Below are positions 54,910-64,000 of a stretch of 64,000 bases of DNA, piece by piece; within the stretch, counting starts at the first letter, position 1, and each line of letters starts with the position of its first letter. This stretch comes from Psychroserpens algicola. GTDB lineage: Bacteria; Bacteroidota; Bacteroidia; Flavobacteriales; Flavobacteriaceae. The DNA is taken from the NCBI RefSeq assembly GCF_014526325.1, contig NZ_JACNMJ010000002.1:186001-250000 (forward strand), read 5' to 3'. Position numbers and translations under genes: made by a program. Below the pieces are notes generated by a model. The model did not search any database. It was not told the DNA's origin and saw nothing but the letters and a program-made list of their open reading frames with translations.

Positions 54910-56043
54910 ATGAAAAAATTAAAAATTGTTACAGTAGTAGGAACACGACCAGAAATTATACGACTCTCTTGCGTGATTTTAGCTTTAGATAAAAATGAAG
55001 CCATAGATCATGTATTAGTCCACACTGGTCAGAATTACGATTATGAGCTAAATGAAATATTTTTTGAAGATTTAGGTTTACGCAAGCCTGATCATTTTCT
55101 AAATGCTGCAAAAGGGTCTGCTACCGAAACTATAGGTCAGATTTTAATTAATATCGACCCAATTCTCGAACAAGAACAACCCGATGCTTTTCTCGTATTG
55201 GGTGACACCAATAGCTGTTTAGCAGCTATTACTGCTAAGAAACGTAAAATCCCAGTATTTCATATGGAAGCTGGAAACCGATGCTTTGATCAACGTGTTC
55301 CAGAAGAAACAAACAGACGTATTGTAGATCATTTGGCGGATATCAACCTAACTTACAGTGATATTGCTCGTGAGTATCTTCTTCGTGAAGGCTTGCCTGC
55401 CGACAGGGTTATAAAAACGGGAAGCCCAATGTTTGAAGTCCTACACAAGTATCTGGATCAAATAACAGATTCAGATGTATTAAGTCGTCTTAACCTTGAA
55501 GACGGAAAGTATTTTGTAGTATCTGCTCATCGAGAGGAAAATATTAGTAGTGAGGTAAACTTTAATGGATTAATAGAAAGTCTGAATACCATTGCAGATA
55601 CGTATAAATATCCAATTATTGTATCTACACATCCGAGAACGCGACATATGATTGATGCAAAAAATGTCAAAGTGAGAGACGAAGTAAAGTTCATGAAGCC
55701 CTTAGGTTTTAGTGATTACAACGCTTTACAAAGAAATGCTTTTGCAGTACTATCAGACAGTGGTACGATTTCAGAAGAATCGTCAATTTTAAACTTTCCT
55801 GCACTAAATATTAGAGAAGCACATGAACGTCCGGAAGCTATGGAAGAAGCTTCTGTGATGATGGTAGGACTCAAACCAGAACGTATTTTGCAAGGTTTGG
55901 CCGCTTTAAAGGTGCAAGAGAGAAACCCTGAACGAAATTTCAGAAGGGTTGCCGATTACTCTATGCCTAATGTAAGCGAAAAAGTAGTTAGAATTATCAT
56001 CTCATATATCGATTATGTAAACCGAGTGGTTTGGTCTAAATGA
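54910..56043 (+). CDS. capG: UDP-sugar 2-epimerase, CapG/WecB type
   Basis: A 377-residue non-hydrolysing UDP-GlcNAc 2-epimerase family enzyme. VVGTRPEIIRL at the N-terminus, VHTGQNYDYEL, HMEAGNRCFDQRVPEETNRR, VVSAHREENIS and LSDSGTISEESSI are the family motifs. Following capE and capF, it is expected to perform the last step that forms UDP-L-FucNAc; a general UDP-GlcNAc/ManNAc epimerase is the alternative. It lies 3 bases after capF. Confidence 0.88.
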   Translation: MKKLKIVTVVGTRPEIIRLSCVILALDKNEAIDHVLVHTGQNYDYELNEIFFEDLGLRKPDHFLNAAKGSATETIGQILINIDPILEQEQPDAFLVLGDTNSCLAAITAKKRKIPVFHMEAGNRCFDQRVPEETNRRIVDHLADINLTYSDIAREYLLREGLPADRVIKTGSPMFEVLHKYLDQITDSDVLSRLNLEDGKYFVVSAHREENISSEVNFNGLIESLNTIADTYKYPIIVSTHPRTRHMIDAKNVKVRDEVKFMKPLGFSDYNALQRNAFAVLSDSGTISEESSILNFPALNIREAHERPEAMEEASVMMVGLKPERILQGLAALKVQERNPERNFRRVADYSMPNVSEKVVRIIISYIDYVNRVVWSK

Positions 56044-56049
56044 TAACTG

Positions 56050-57258
56050 TTGAAGAGGGGCGTTTTTATATATAGTAATTTTAATTTTTCAGTAAAAAAT
56101 GCTGGAGTCACACGTATGCTTTACTATGCGCAGGCAATTGCTAGTACAGATACTCCTGTGTATTTACTGACCTGCAGTTCGTCTCCGATAGAAAAAAATG
56201 CATTTACTGAAGTATATCCAAATGTATTTATCCTTAAAGATAATACGATAACGAATAGCTTTTTTGGAACTTATAAATTCATCAAGAACCTTTACAAGTT
56301 TTCAAAAAGTATAGTGAAAGAGCAAGCTTATATCTTCTACCCTTCTCCTCTGGTTTATCTGGAAATTATTGCGCTGTTTTATTTGAAACTTTTAAAAAAG
56401 TGCAACGTATTTTATGAACTCAATGAAGTTAGAAAATACACATCAACTTTTCATGACGGTATAAGTATAAAGCGTCCGAAATATTCGATTAAGAAAATTA
56501 TTTACAAAACGGTCTTTTCTGCTTTAGAATACTGCCTACGTTTTTACGATGGTTTAATTTGTATTTCTACTGCCATTGAAGCTTATGGAAAACGCTTTAA
56601 TTCATCAACAATTCGAGTTCCTATTTTAACCAATCCTAATTTTAAAAAAGAGTTTTCAAATTTGGTTTATAGTCGAGACAACACATTTAACATTGGATTT
56701 TCTGGGAGCATTCATCCCAATAAAGAAAACTTATCCAACTTTTTTAAAGTACTGGGAGAACTTCACAAAAACAACTACGCTTTTACTTTAAATTTATGTG
56801 GTTATTTTCAAAAGGAACACCAGAATGTATTGATAGAAAAACTAGCTACAGATTTAAATATTAAGACCAATATAAAATACTACGGAAATTTAAATGCTAA
56901 AGAATTATCGACCTTTTTAGATCAACAAGACTTATTAGTGATTCCTCGCGGCTATACACTTCAAAACAATTATGGTTTTTCTACGAAACTTTCAGATTAT
57001 TTAGATCATGGAAAACCTATTTTAGTCACTGATGTAAGCGATAACAAGCTTTTTATTAAAGATGGAGTTAATGGTTTTATTGTACCAACAGATAATAATA
57101 CTAAAATGCATGAAAAGTTAGAGTACATTATAACTCACTATGATGATTTTTTAGACACTATTCAAAAAAATGCCAATGAAACCTCCAGAAAGAGTTTCTA
57201 CTATAAAAACTTTAATGAGTTATTGTCAAACTTTATCTTTCAACCAAAACACACCTAA
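56050..57258 (+). CDS. Glycosyltransferase, group 1
   Basis: A 402-residue GT-B glycosyltransferase. The N-terminus (VFIYSNFNFSVKNAGVTRML) and the donor-binding C-domain (GFSGSIHPNKENLSNFF, then YGFSTKLSDYLDHGKPILVTDVSDN and GVNGFIVP) fit family GT4. The Glu of the typical E-x7-E motif is less clear than in its neighbours. The start codon is TTG, 6 bases after capG. The donor sugar cannot be told from the sequence; FucNAc from the preceding genes is a candidate. Confidence 0.8.
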   Translation: MKRGVFIYSNFNFSVKNAGVTRMLYYAQAIASTDTPVYLLTCSSSPIEKNAFTEVYPNVFILKDNTITNSFFGTYKFIKNLYKFSKSIVKEQAYIFYPSPLVYLEIIALFYLKLLKKCNVFYELNEVRKYTSTFHDGISIKRPKYSIKKIIYKTVFSALEYCLRFYDGLICISTAIEAYGKRFNSSTIRVPILTNPNFKKEFSNLVYSRDNTFNIGFSGSIHPNKENLSNFFKVLGELHKNNYAFTLNLCGYFQKEHQNVLIEKLATDLNIKTNIKYYGNLNAKELSTFLDQQDLLVIPRGYTLQNNYGFSTKLSDYLDHGKPILVTDVSDNKLFIKDGVNGFIVPTDNNTKMHEKLEYIITHYDDFLDTIQKNANETSRKSFYYKNFNELLSNFIFQPKHT

Positions 57259-57304
57259 TTATTAAAAACAATTTGATAGTTTTAAATCATCAAAAGCCCC
57301 TTAA

Positions 57305-58465
57305 ATGAACAAAAAAAAGATATGTATATTAACAATTAGCCTTAACATGGGTGGCGCAGAACGCGTCATTAGCCTATTGCTAAAGCATTTGGTTCATGAT
57401 TATGATGTGACGTTAGTATTACTATCAGACGACATTGAATTTGACATCCCAGAACAGGTAACATTACACGTTTTAGGCAAGTCTAATATTCTTAAAAATA
57501 AGCCGCCTCATAGCAAGCTTAAAAGCACAGTCATGTTTATTTACAAGTATTATAAAATTGTAAAGCGTGAAAAATTTGATATTGCTATGTCCTTTCTGGC
57601 CTTACCAAATATTATAAACAGCATCATAGCTAATTATGTAAATCATAAAAAAACACATACTGTTATTAGCGAACGTTGTTATCCTTCGGAAATGTACAAA
57701 CAAGGGACTTTTGCTATGAAAATGGCTAAAATATTCTATCCGATTTTTTATAATAAGAACGATCGTTTGTTTTCAAATTCTGTGCACATCAATGAGGATT
57801 TGAAGGAAAATTTCAAGATTAAAATACCAATGGATGTTATTTACAATCCTATTGAAATTAGTCATCCTAAACCCTTTAAAGACAGCTATGATGGCTCGGC
57901 ACCTTTCAAAATCATAAATGTAGGAAGTCATTCTCATGCTAAAAATCAAGAGTTAATCTTAAATGCGTTAAGAACTCTTGATACGGATGTGTCGCTAACA
58001 ATTTTGGGTACCGGAAACCTCACACAAGATTTAAAAGACTACATTCTGACACATCATATTACCAATGATATTCACATGCCAGGAAAAGTGAAAAATGTCG
58101 GCGAATACTTACTCCAAAGCGATTGTTTTGTCTTGTCATCAATCACTGAAGGCTTCCCTAATGTATTACTCGAAGCTATGGCTATTGGTATTCCAGTGAT
58201 ATCTACAAACTGTATGTCTGGCCCGCTGGAAATTTTAAATGATAATGAGGAAGTTACGATAGACGATGGTGAATTTTATCTGGCAAAATATGGTATACTT
58301 ATTAATGTAAATGATAATATTGCATTAACTAAAGCCATTACCTTTTTCAAAGACAATGATGACATGAGAAAAAAGTATAGTGATTTAGGGTATAAAAAAG
58401 CAAAACAATACGATCTTCCTGAGATCTATAAAGAAGTTAAATTATTATTAGATAACGAATACTAA
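57305..58465 (+). CDS. Glycosyltransferase family 4
   Basis: A 386-residue GT-B enzyme. LTISLNMGGAERVISLLLKHL opens the acceptor domain. NVGSHSHAKNQELILNAL and SSITEGFPNVLLEAMAIGIPVISTNC contain the donor-binding E-x7-E. GPLEIL follows. It sits 46 bases after the preceding glycosyltransferase and 2 bases before asnB. It builds one linkage of the repeat unit; donor and acceptor are unknown. Confidence 0.88.
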   Translation: MNKKKICILTISLNMGGAERVISLLLKHLVHDYDVTLVLLSDDIEFDIPEQVTLHVLGKSNILKNKPPHSKLKSTVMFIYKYYKIVKREKFDIAMSFLALPNIINSIIANYVNHKKTHTVISERCYPSEMYKQGTFAMKMAKIFYPIFYNKNDRLFSNSVHINEDLKENFKIKIPMDVIYNPIEISHPKPFKDSYDGSAPFKIINVGSHSHAKNQELILNALRTLDTDVSLTILGTGNLTQDLKDYILTHHITNDIHMPGKVKNVGEYLLQSDCFVLSSITEGFPNVLLEAMAIGIPVISTNCMSGPLEILNDNEEVTIDDGEFYLAKYGILINVNDNIALTKAITFFKDNDDMRKKYSDLGYKKAKQYDLPEIYKEVKLLLDNEY

Positions 58466-58467
58466 CT

Positions 58468-60366
58468 ATGTGCGGAATTAATGGTGTCATATTCAAATCT
58501 GAACAAGAGTCTCATAGTGTAAAGCAAACGCTTACAAAAATGAACGACTTGATCATACATCGCGGTCCTGATGATGATGGTGTCTATACCAAAAGTGATC
58601 CACGTTATGCCGTTGGAATGGGAATGCGTCGTTTATCGATTATAGATTTGAGTACGGGAGATCAGCCAATGTACTCTGAAGACAAATCCATAAGCATTGT
58701 TTTTAATGGAGAAATTTACAATTACCAGACTCTAAGGCATCAATTAAAAGAGCAAGGCATTAATTTCTCGACAACGAGTGACACAGAGGTTATTTTAAAA
58801 CTTTATGAAGCCTATGGGACCGACTCGTTTGCGATGCTTGATGGGATGTTCGGTTTGAGTATACATGATTATAAGGCCAACAAACTATATATTGCTCGGG
58901 ATTTCTTTGGAGAAAAACCACTATACTATACAAATACTAAGGATTGTTTTTACTGGGCTTCAGAGCTAAAATCCATTTTTAATGGGTTGCCTACGCGTCC
59001 TGCTATTAGCAAAGATGGATTGAATCTTTATTTCAGACTCACATACATTCCTGCGCCTTATACGATTTATGAAGACATCCATAAATTAGAAGCTAATAAT
59101 TACATCGCATATGATTTAGAAAATTTTGATTTTTCAATCCATCAAATCCATGATACGACGCCTAAAGCCAAGTCTCAATTATCATTCGATGAAGCTAAAG
59201 CTGAAGTCAAAGATCGTGTCTTCAAAAGTGTAGAATCCAGATCGGTTTCAGATGTTCCTTTAGGGACTTTTCTTTCAGGAGGCGTCGATTCTTCTGTAGT
59301 TTCATATTGTTTATCTGAAATAAGCAATTCAAAAATTGATACATTTTCCATAGGTTTTGAAAAGGCTACTTTTGATGAAACTGATAAGTCGCGAGTTGTA
59401 GCGAAACAAATAGGAAGTAATCATCATGAGTTTATTATCAACGAATCCGATTTAGGAGAAAATATAGACAGTATTCTTCAAAATTTTGACGAACCTTTTG
59501 CCGATTCATCCTCGCTCCCAACCTATTTGGTTTCTAATAAAACCAAAGCCTACGTTAAAGTAGCATTAACGGGTGATGGTGGTGACGAAGTATTTGGTGG
59601 TTACAACAAATATTACATCGGAAAATTAAACAGCCGTTACACGAATATTGTACCAAAATTTATTCACAATGGCATAAAATCATTGTCTTCAGCATCTTTA
59701 AAGCGTAAAGATGACAGTAGAGGATTTAAATACAAACTCAATAAACTGGTAAATGCTATCGACTATAATGATAGTTATTATTGGGATATCATTTCCTTGG
59801 GTTTTGATGTTAACGACATTAATACACTATTGTCTGACGAATTTCAAAAGCAAGATCTATTTCAGTATTATAAAACAAAAACAGGCATCTCTAATCCAAA
59901 GTCATTAAACGATTTTAGAACCATCGACAGGCATTTAAGTTTAGAAGGCGATATGCTGGTTAAAGTAGATCGAACCAGTATGCTCAATTCTCTGGAGTGT
60001 AGAGCACCTTTTCTGAATAGAGAATTATTTGAATTCACCATGAGCCTACCTGAAGAGTATCTTTTAAAGAAATGGAGCAAAAAGCACATTTTAAAAGAAG
60101 CCTTTAAGGATGTGTTTCCTGAAGGTTTTCTGGAGAAATCAAAACAAGGATTTGGTGTCCCAGTTGGTGATTGGCTAAGAAGTGGTTTAAAGCAGGAACT
60201 CTTGAGCTATAGTGACAGGACTTTTCTAAAAAACCAAGCAATTTTCAATACCGATCATATCATAAAACTTGTCAATAATCATGTCAGCGGAAAAGAAGAC
60301 AACACCTTTAAAGTATGGTCATTTTTCTGTTTTCAAAAGTGGTATACAAAAACCTATTTAAGCTAA
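58468..60366 (+). CDS. asnB: Glutamine-hydrolysing asparagine synthase-like amidotransferase
   Basis: A 632-residue class II glutamine amidotransferase. The N-terminal glutaminase domain begins with Cys2 (MCGINGVIF) and shows HRGPDD and NGEIYNY. The synthetase domain has the ATP-pyrophosphatase loop SGGVDSS near residue 270, TGDGGDEVFGGY and the C-terminal KVDRTSMLNSLECRAPFL. Such genes inside polysaccharide clusters usually amidate a uronic acid of the repeat unit and do not make free asparagine; that role is inferred from place. It lies between two glycosyltransferase genes. Confidence 0.88.
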   Translation: MCGINGVIFKSEQESHSVKQTLTKMNDLIIHRGPDDDGVYTKSDPRYAVGMGMRRLSIIDLSTGDQPMYSEDKSISIVFNGEIYNYQTLRHQLKEQGINFSTTSDTEVILKLYEAYGTDSFAMLDGMFGLSIHDYKANKLYIARDFFGEKPLYYTNTKDCFYWASELKSIFNGLPTRPAISKDGLNLYFRLTYIPAPYTIYEDIHKLEANNYIAYDLENFDFSIHQIHDTTPKAKSQLSFDEAKAEVKDRVFKSVESRSVSDVPLGTFLSGGVDSSVVSYCLSEISNSKIDTFSIGFEKATFDETDKSRVVAKQIGSNHHEFIINESDLGENIDSILQNFDEPFADSSSLPTYLVSNKTKAYVKVALTGDGGDEVFGGYNKYYIGKLNSRYTNIVPKFIHNGIKSLSSASLKRKDDSRGFKYKLNKLVNAIDYNDSYYWDIISLGFDVNDINTLLSDEFQKQDLFQYYKTKTGISNPKSLNDFRTIDRHLSLEGDMLVKVDRTSMLNSLECRAPFLNRELFEFTMSLPEEYLLKKWSKKHILKEAFKDVFPEGFLEKSKQGFGVPVGDWLRSGLKQELLSYSDRTFLKNQAIFNTDHIIKLVNNHVSGKEDNTFKVWSFFCFQKWYTKTYLS

Positions 60367-60375
60367 GTCATTATC

Positions 60376-61524
60376 TTGAAGAAACTTATTCGCATAACAA
60401 CAGTTCCGTCATCATTAAGAACACTCTTAAAAGGACAGCATCGCTTTATGAGCCAATACTATGAAGTTATTGGAGTATCTGGAGATGGTGATGCCTTGCA
60501 AGAAGTGAGACAAAATGAAGGCATCAAGACGCATGTTGTAGAAATGACGCGAACCATAACACCTTTTAAAGATCTTAAAGCCACGTACCAGCTCTATAAG
60601 TTTTTTAAACAAGAAAAGCCCTTTATTGTACATACACATACACCAAAAGCAGGAACTCTGGGAATGCTCGCAGCTAAACTGGCAGGCGTACCACATCGAT
60701 TACATACTATTGCAGGCTTGCCGCTTTTAGAAGCAACAGGTTCAAAGCGTAAGCTATTAGATACTGTAGAAAAATTTACATATTCGTGTGCTACACAAAT
60801 TTTACCAAATTCTACGGCATTGAAGGATATAATCATTAAAAATAAATATGCGAAAGCTGCGAAACTTAAAGTCATTGGTAACGGAAGTTCAAATGGTATT
60901 GATACAACACATTACGACAGTGCTCTAGTTTCAGAAGAAAAACAACAGCAATTAAAACAAGAGTTAGGCATTCAAGATACTGATACTGTTTTTATTTTTA
61001 TCGGAAGAATCGTAAAAAGCAAAGGCATTAACGAATTAGTAAATGCGTTTAACAATCTCTCTTCAAAAGTGTCAGATGCTAAGTTAATACTTGTTGGTCC
61101 CAAAGAAGATCATTTAGATCCGCTTTTACCAGAAACAGAAGCCTTTATCAAAGAAAACAAACAAATTCTAGCTGTAGGAATGCAAAAAGACATCAGGCCT
61201 TATGTTGCCATTTCTGATGTCCTCACCTTTCCTAGTTATCGGGAAGGATTTCCAAATGTTGTGCTACAGGCAAGCTGTATGGAATTGCCTTGTATTGTCT
61301 CTAATATTAATGGCTGTAATGAAATTATAGAGCATCAACTTAACGGCTTAATTATTCCAGTAAAAAATGAAACTGCACTTGAAGAGGCTATGCAGTTTAT
61401 GATCACTAACCCTGAAAAACGACAAGCTATGGTTGCACATACAAGGTCAAGAATTATTGAGCGTTACGATCAGAGTTTTGTTTGGAATGAGCTTTTAAAA
61501 ACCTATCAAAGCCTAGACAAATGA
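60376..61524 (+). CDS. Glycosyltransferase family 4
   Basis: A 382-residue GT-B enzyme. The N-terminal domain starts LIRITTVPSSLRTLLKGQHRFM and contains HTHTPKAGTLGMLAAKLAGV. The C-terminal domain has FIGRIVKSKGINELVNAF and FPSYREGFPNVVLQASCMELPCIVSN with the E-x7-type motif (the second Glu is replaced by Ala-Ser). It resembles enzymes that act right after the initiating sugar transferase, which is encoded next, so it may add the second sugar. TTG start; 4-base overlap with the next gene. Confidence 0.85.
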   Translation: MKKLIRITTVPSSLRTLLKGQHRFMSQYYEVIGVSGDGDALQEVRQNEGIKTHVVEMTRTITPFKDLKATYQLYKFFKQEKPFIVHTHTPKAGTLGMLAAKLAGVPHRLHTIAGLPLLEATGSKRKLLDTVEKFTYSCATQILPNSTALKDIIIKNKYAKAAKLKVIGNGSSNGIDTTHYDSALVSEEKQQQLKQELGIQDTDTVFIFIGRIVKSKGINELVNAFNNLSSKVSDAKLILVGPKEDHLDPLLPETEAFIKENKQILAVGMQKDIRPYVAISDVLTFPSYREGFPNVVLQASCMELPCIVSNINGCNEIIEHQLNGLIIPVKNETALEEAMQFMITNPEKRQAMVAHTRSRIIERYDQSFVWNELLKTYQSLDK

Positions 61525-62147
61525 AACTATATAAAAACATCATAAAGCGGCTTTTAGATTGTATAGCAGCAAGTCTTGGTTTTATACTCTTATTTCCTGT
61601 TTTTGCAGTAACCTGGCTCGTTTTAATGATAAAAAATAATGGTAAGGCTTTCTTTTACCAAGAACGACCAGGAAAAAACGAGCGCATCTTTAAAATCATT
61701 AAGTTTAAGACAATGAATGATAAAACTGATGCCAAAGGCGAATTATTGCCGCCTTCAGAACGTTTAACAAAAGCAGGAATATTTGTGAGAAAGTATTCCT
61801 TAGATGAAATTCCGCAATTACTCAATGTTATCAAAGGAGATATGAGTTTGATTGGACCACGACCACTTCTCGTCAGATATTTACCCAGATACAACGATTT
61901 TCAAAAACAACGCCATTTAATAAAACCAGGTATCACAGGCTGGGCACAAGTTAATGGCAGAAATGCTATAAGCTGGGAACAGAAATTTGAATATGATGTG
62001 TGGTATGTCAAAAACTTAAGCTTTCTATTAGATATAAAAATTCTATTTTTAACCTTGTATAAAGTCATAAAAAAAGATGGCATTTATAGTTTTGAAAATG
62101 ACATAGTACCTGATTTTACAGGTACCGAACAAAAAAAACAAGAATAA
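61521..62147 (+). CDS. Initiating polyprenyl-phosphate sugar transferase, PglC type
   Basis: A 208-residue monotopic phosphoglycosyl transferase. One N-terminal membrane helix (about 10-35, with the conserved Arg-Leu-Leu-Asp before it) is followed by the catalytic Asp/Glu region KFKTMND, SLDEIPQLLNVIKGDMSLIGPRPLL and KPGITGWAQVNGRNAISWEQKF. It starts assembly of the repeat unit by moving a sugar phosphate to undecaprenyl phosphate. The length is that of small PglC-like enzymes and not of the long WbaP/WcaJ type. Confidence 0.92.
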   Translation: MKLYKNIIKRLLDCIAASLGFILLFPVFAVTWLVLMIKNNGKAFFYQERPGKNERIFKIIKFKTMNDKTDAKGELLPPSERLTKAGIFVRKYSLDEIPQLLNVIKGDMSLIGPRPLLVRYLPRYNDFQKQRHLIKPGITGWAQVNGRNAISWEQKFEYDVWYVKNLSFLLDIKILFLTLYKVIKKDGIYSFENDIVPDFTGTEQKKQE

Positions 62148-62150
62148 CAC

Positions 62151-63173
62151 ATGGCAATCAATATCCTTTTTACCTGTGCAGGACGACGCAATTATCTAAT
62201 TAATTATTTTAAAGAAGCTTTAAAAGGTGAAGGTCGTATTATTGTTGCAGACATGAGCACCTCTGCTCCTGCAATGGTTGATGCCGATTTAGCAATTTTG
62301 GTTCCGAGTGTTTATAGTGACCATTATATCGATGAGCTCAAAAAAATAATTATCGAACATCGTGTCACTGCTGTCATATCACTAAATGATCTTGAACTTC
62401 CTATTCTTTCTAAGCATAAAACTGAAATAGAAAAAACCGGAGCGAAAGTTATTGTTTCTAATGAACGTGTTATTGATATTGCATTCGATAAGATTGAAAC
62501 TTTTAATTTTCTAAAAAGCATTGGACTAAAAACGCCTAAAACCTATACCTCGATTAGTAAAGTAAAATCAGCTATTCAACAGGGTGATCTCGACTTTCCG
62601 CTTGTTGTTAAACCACGTTGGGGAAGTGCTTCTATTGGTATCGATTTCCCTGAAACTGAAGAAGAATTAGATTTAGCATTTAAACTCCAGCAGATAAAAC
62701 TCAAAAAATCTATTCTCAATACTGTTAGTCAACATGATTTTGATAATGCCATACTGATTCAGGAAAAAATGAATGGCACAGAATATGGCATGGACATCGT
62801 CAATGATTTTGAAGGTAATTACTACGGGACATTTGTTAGAGAAAAAGTAAACATGCGTTCTGGAGAAACCGATAAAGCGAGATCTGTCATTGACCAGCGA
62901 TTTGATGATGTCGGACAAGAGATATCGAAACATCTCAAGCACACCGGAAGTTTAGATTGTGACGTTTTTATTGCCAACAACGAGCTTTACGTCTTAGAGT
63001 TAAATCCAAGATTTGGAGGAGGTTACCCGTTCTCACATGAAGCAGGAATTAACACAGCTGCTGTTTATATTGAATGGTTAAAAGGGAATAACAATGTAGC
63101 ACAGTTTAATCAGTATAAAGCTGGTAAACTGTTTTCAAAATGCGACCGTATGTTAGAAATTAAGTCACGTTAA
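62151..63173 (+). CDS. ATP-grasp enzyme of the polysaccharide cluster
   Basis: A 340-residue ATP-grasp ligase. N-terminal ILFTCAGRRNYLINYFKEAL and AVISLNDLELPILSKH form the pre-ATP-grasp domain. VVKPRWGSASIGI is the ATP-binding loop, and CDVFIANNELYVLELNPRFGGGYP holds the metal-binding Glu and Asn. It resembles carbamoyl-phosphate-synthase-like ligases often found after pglC genes, where they probably link an amino acid or other carboxylate to a sugar amine; substrates are unknown. Its 3' end overlaps the convergent gene by 14 bases. Confidence 0.82.
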   Translation: MAINILFTCAGRRNYLINYFKEALKGEGRIIVADMSTSAPAMVDADLAILVPSVYSDHYIDELKKIIIEHRVTAVISLNDLELPILSKHKTEIEKTGAKVIVSNERVIDIAFDKIETFNFLKSIGLKTPKTYTSISKVKSAIQQGDLDFPLVVKPRWGSASIGIDFPETEEELDLAFKLQQIKLKKSILNTVSQHDFDNAILIQEKMNGTEYGMDIVNDFEGNYYGTFVREKVNMRSGETDKARSVIDQRFDDVGQEISKHLKHTGSLDCDVFIANNELYVLELNPRFGGGYPFSHEAGINTAAVYIEWLKGNNNVAQFNQYKAGKLFSKCDRMLEIKSR

Positions 63174-64000
63174 AAGTCACTTGCTGTGCTTTTTTAGTAC
63201 CTGAAATAAGATAAGTGTTTTCTAAACTTTTATGCTTGTAAACTTTAATGTTTGAAATATTTTCAGGGTTAGCAAAAGCGAACGAAAACACACACACACG
63301 CAAAAATTTATAATCGTCTTTTTCAAATTGAATCAAATCGTAATCTGAAGCTTCAAACTGCTGAATTGAAGAGACCTTAACATTCGAATATTGAGACGTT
63401 TCTACTGTTTTTTTATTTGACATTAAAAACTTATACTTTCTATAAAGCTCATTCACTTTTCGCTTCCTCAGATACAACTTTAAAATATAAAAATATTCGA
63501 TATATTTTGAGGTAAGAATTGATCGTATAGATTTAGAATCGTATAGGATATGGTAATTAAAATCGTAAGCTAAATTTCCCCATTTATGTTTATAGTCAAA
63601 ATCTCCTTTTGAGAAATCTGAAATTTGATATCCATGATCAAAACACCATTCAAGAAGTTTTATAATCGATGTTTTTCCGATACTAAACTTGTAATAATCA
63701 GGATTAAAGACAGTTATAGTCTCAAAAAGCACCTTATCTGCATGGAAATTTAAGGTAATCCCAATAGGATTATCTTCATTATAAATTATAAGAAGAGAGG
63801 CTTTCTTTTCTTTCAGCATTTCAAAAACCAACTCACTATAATAGGCCCACTTATCTTTACTTAAGTGATGATAATTAACCTGTTTACCTTCAAAACGCTC
63901 ATTAAGTAAGGCATGAAACTGATCAAAAAGCACATCAAACTTTGCTTGTGAAATTTCCTCGTTAATAAATTCATAACGAATATTAAAACAGGTTTCAAGG
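63160..64000 (-). CDS. GNAT/FemAB-like acetyltransferase, N-terminus outside the window
   Basis: The reading frame stays open to the right edge, so the true start lies beyond 64000 and at least 280 residues are present. VLFETITVFNPDYYKFSIGKTSIIKLLEWCFDHG and ISDFSKGDFDYKHKWGN fit the GNAT-type acyl transfer domain of CelD/BcsL-like proteins. A basic helical region (YILKLYLRKRKVNELYRKY) and a C-terminal beta-rich part follow. It may acylate a sugar of the surface polysaccharide. It is convergent with the ATP-grasp gene, with a 14-base overlap and no terminator in between. Confidence 0.65.
   Translation of the reverse strand, partial: LETCFNIRYEFINEEISQAKFDVLFDQFHALLNERFEGKQVNYHHLSKDKWAYYSELVFEMLKEKKASLLIIYNEDNPIGITLNFHADKVLFETITVFNPDYYKFSIGKTSIIKLLEWCFDHGYQISDFSKGDFDYKHKWGNLAYDFNYHILYDSKSIRSILTSKYIEYFYILKLYLRKRKVNELYRKYKFLMSNKKTVETSQYSNVKVSSIQQFEASDYDLIQFEKDDYKFLRVCVFSFAFANPENISNIKVYKHKSLENTYLISGTKKAQQVTFNVT

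Noticed and set aside
63288-63300. CA-rich microsatellite (cacacacaca) in the last gene
   Set aside because: Short and inside an open reading frame that continues normally; no sign of a phase-variable switch at this length.
1-64000. tRNA or rRNA genes, insertion sequences and prophage genes
   Set aside because: Reading both strands gave no tRNA-like cloverleaf, rRNA segment, transposase or phage structural gene that could be supported.

Overview
The window looks like chromosomal DNA of a flavobacterium (Bacteroidetes, probably a marine Flavobacteriaceae member). It is AT-rich. Genes lack Shine-Dalgarno sequences, and several upstream regions carry the Bacteroidetes-type -7 box TAnnTTTG. Proteins of the type IX secretion system (T9SS) with C-terminal sorting domains occur three times, and the T9SS regulator PorX is encoded here. 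The his operon, the lpxD-lpxC/fabZ-lpxA-efp-lpxD2-sucD block and the porX-tsaE-ald neighbourhood have the gene content familiar from this family. The genus cannot be decided from the sequence alone.

Layout. 1-1121: gapA (partial) and pfkA, glycolysis, minus strand. 1259-7903: a giant tamB facing tsaD, a TfoX-like gene and a truA paralogue. 8033-9769: a T9SS cargo protein preceded by a 20-bp-phased direct repeat. 9914-16970: the complete his operon hisGDCBHAF-IE, minus strand, headed by a transcription attenuator with a His-rich leader peptide (17029-17146). 17248-21934: an envelope group (SH3-like, SPFH/prohibitin, VWA protein, fabG, small secreted protein). 22075-25044: a large M16 peptidase lipoprotein. 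25160-32533: a minus-strand run of an HD phosphohydrolase, lipid A genes, efp, a second LpxD-like gene, an NTF2-like gene and sucD. 32569-34699: porX and tsaE. 34858-37213: an accessory island with a tiny exported peptide, three divergent copies of an unrecognised membrane protein family and an HTH protein. 37294-38930: ald and a small membrane-anchored protein. 39081-49402: two very large T9SS pectate-lyase-like proteins, similar over the lyase domain but carrying different tandem modules (six MAM-like versus fifteen Ig-like). 49926-64000: a polysaccharide cluster with polymerase, flippase, UDP-L-FucNAc synthesis (CapE/CapF/CapG type), glycosyltransferases, an AsnB-type amidotransferase, an initiating sugar transferase, an ATP-grasp enzyme and a partial GNAT-like gene.

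How it fits together. The housekeeping operons supply central metabolism, histidine and lipid A. The 49.9-64 kb cluster is predicted to build a lipid-linked, FucNAc-containing surface polysaccharide. TamB, the SPFH and VWA proteins, PorX and the T9SS cargo concern the envelope and secretion. The two giant lyase-like proteins are the likely carbohydrate-degrading or adhesive surface products. The most notable signals are the his attenuator, which can be read almost base by base, the local membrane protein family with its HTH neighbour, and the 20-bp-spaced TCGAT repeats upstream of T9SS cargo genes.
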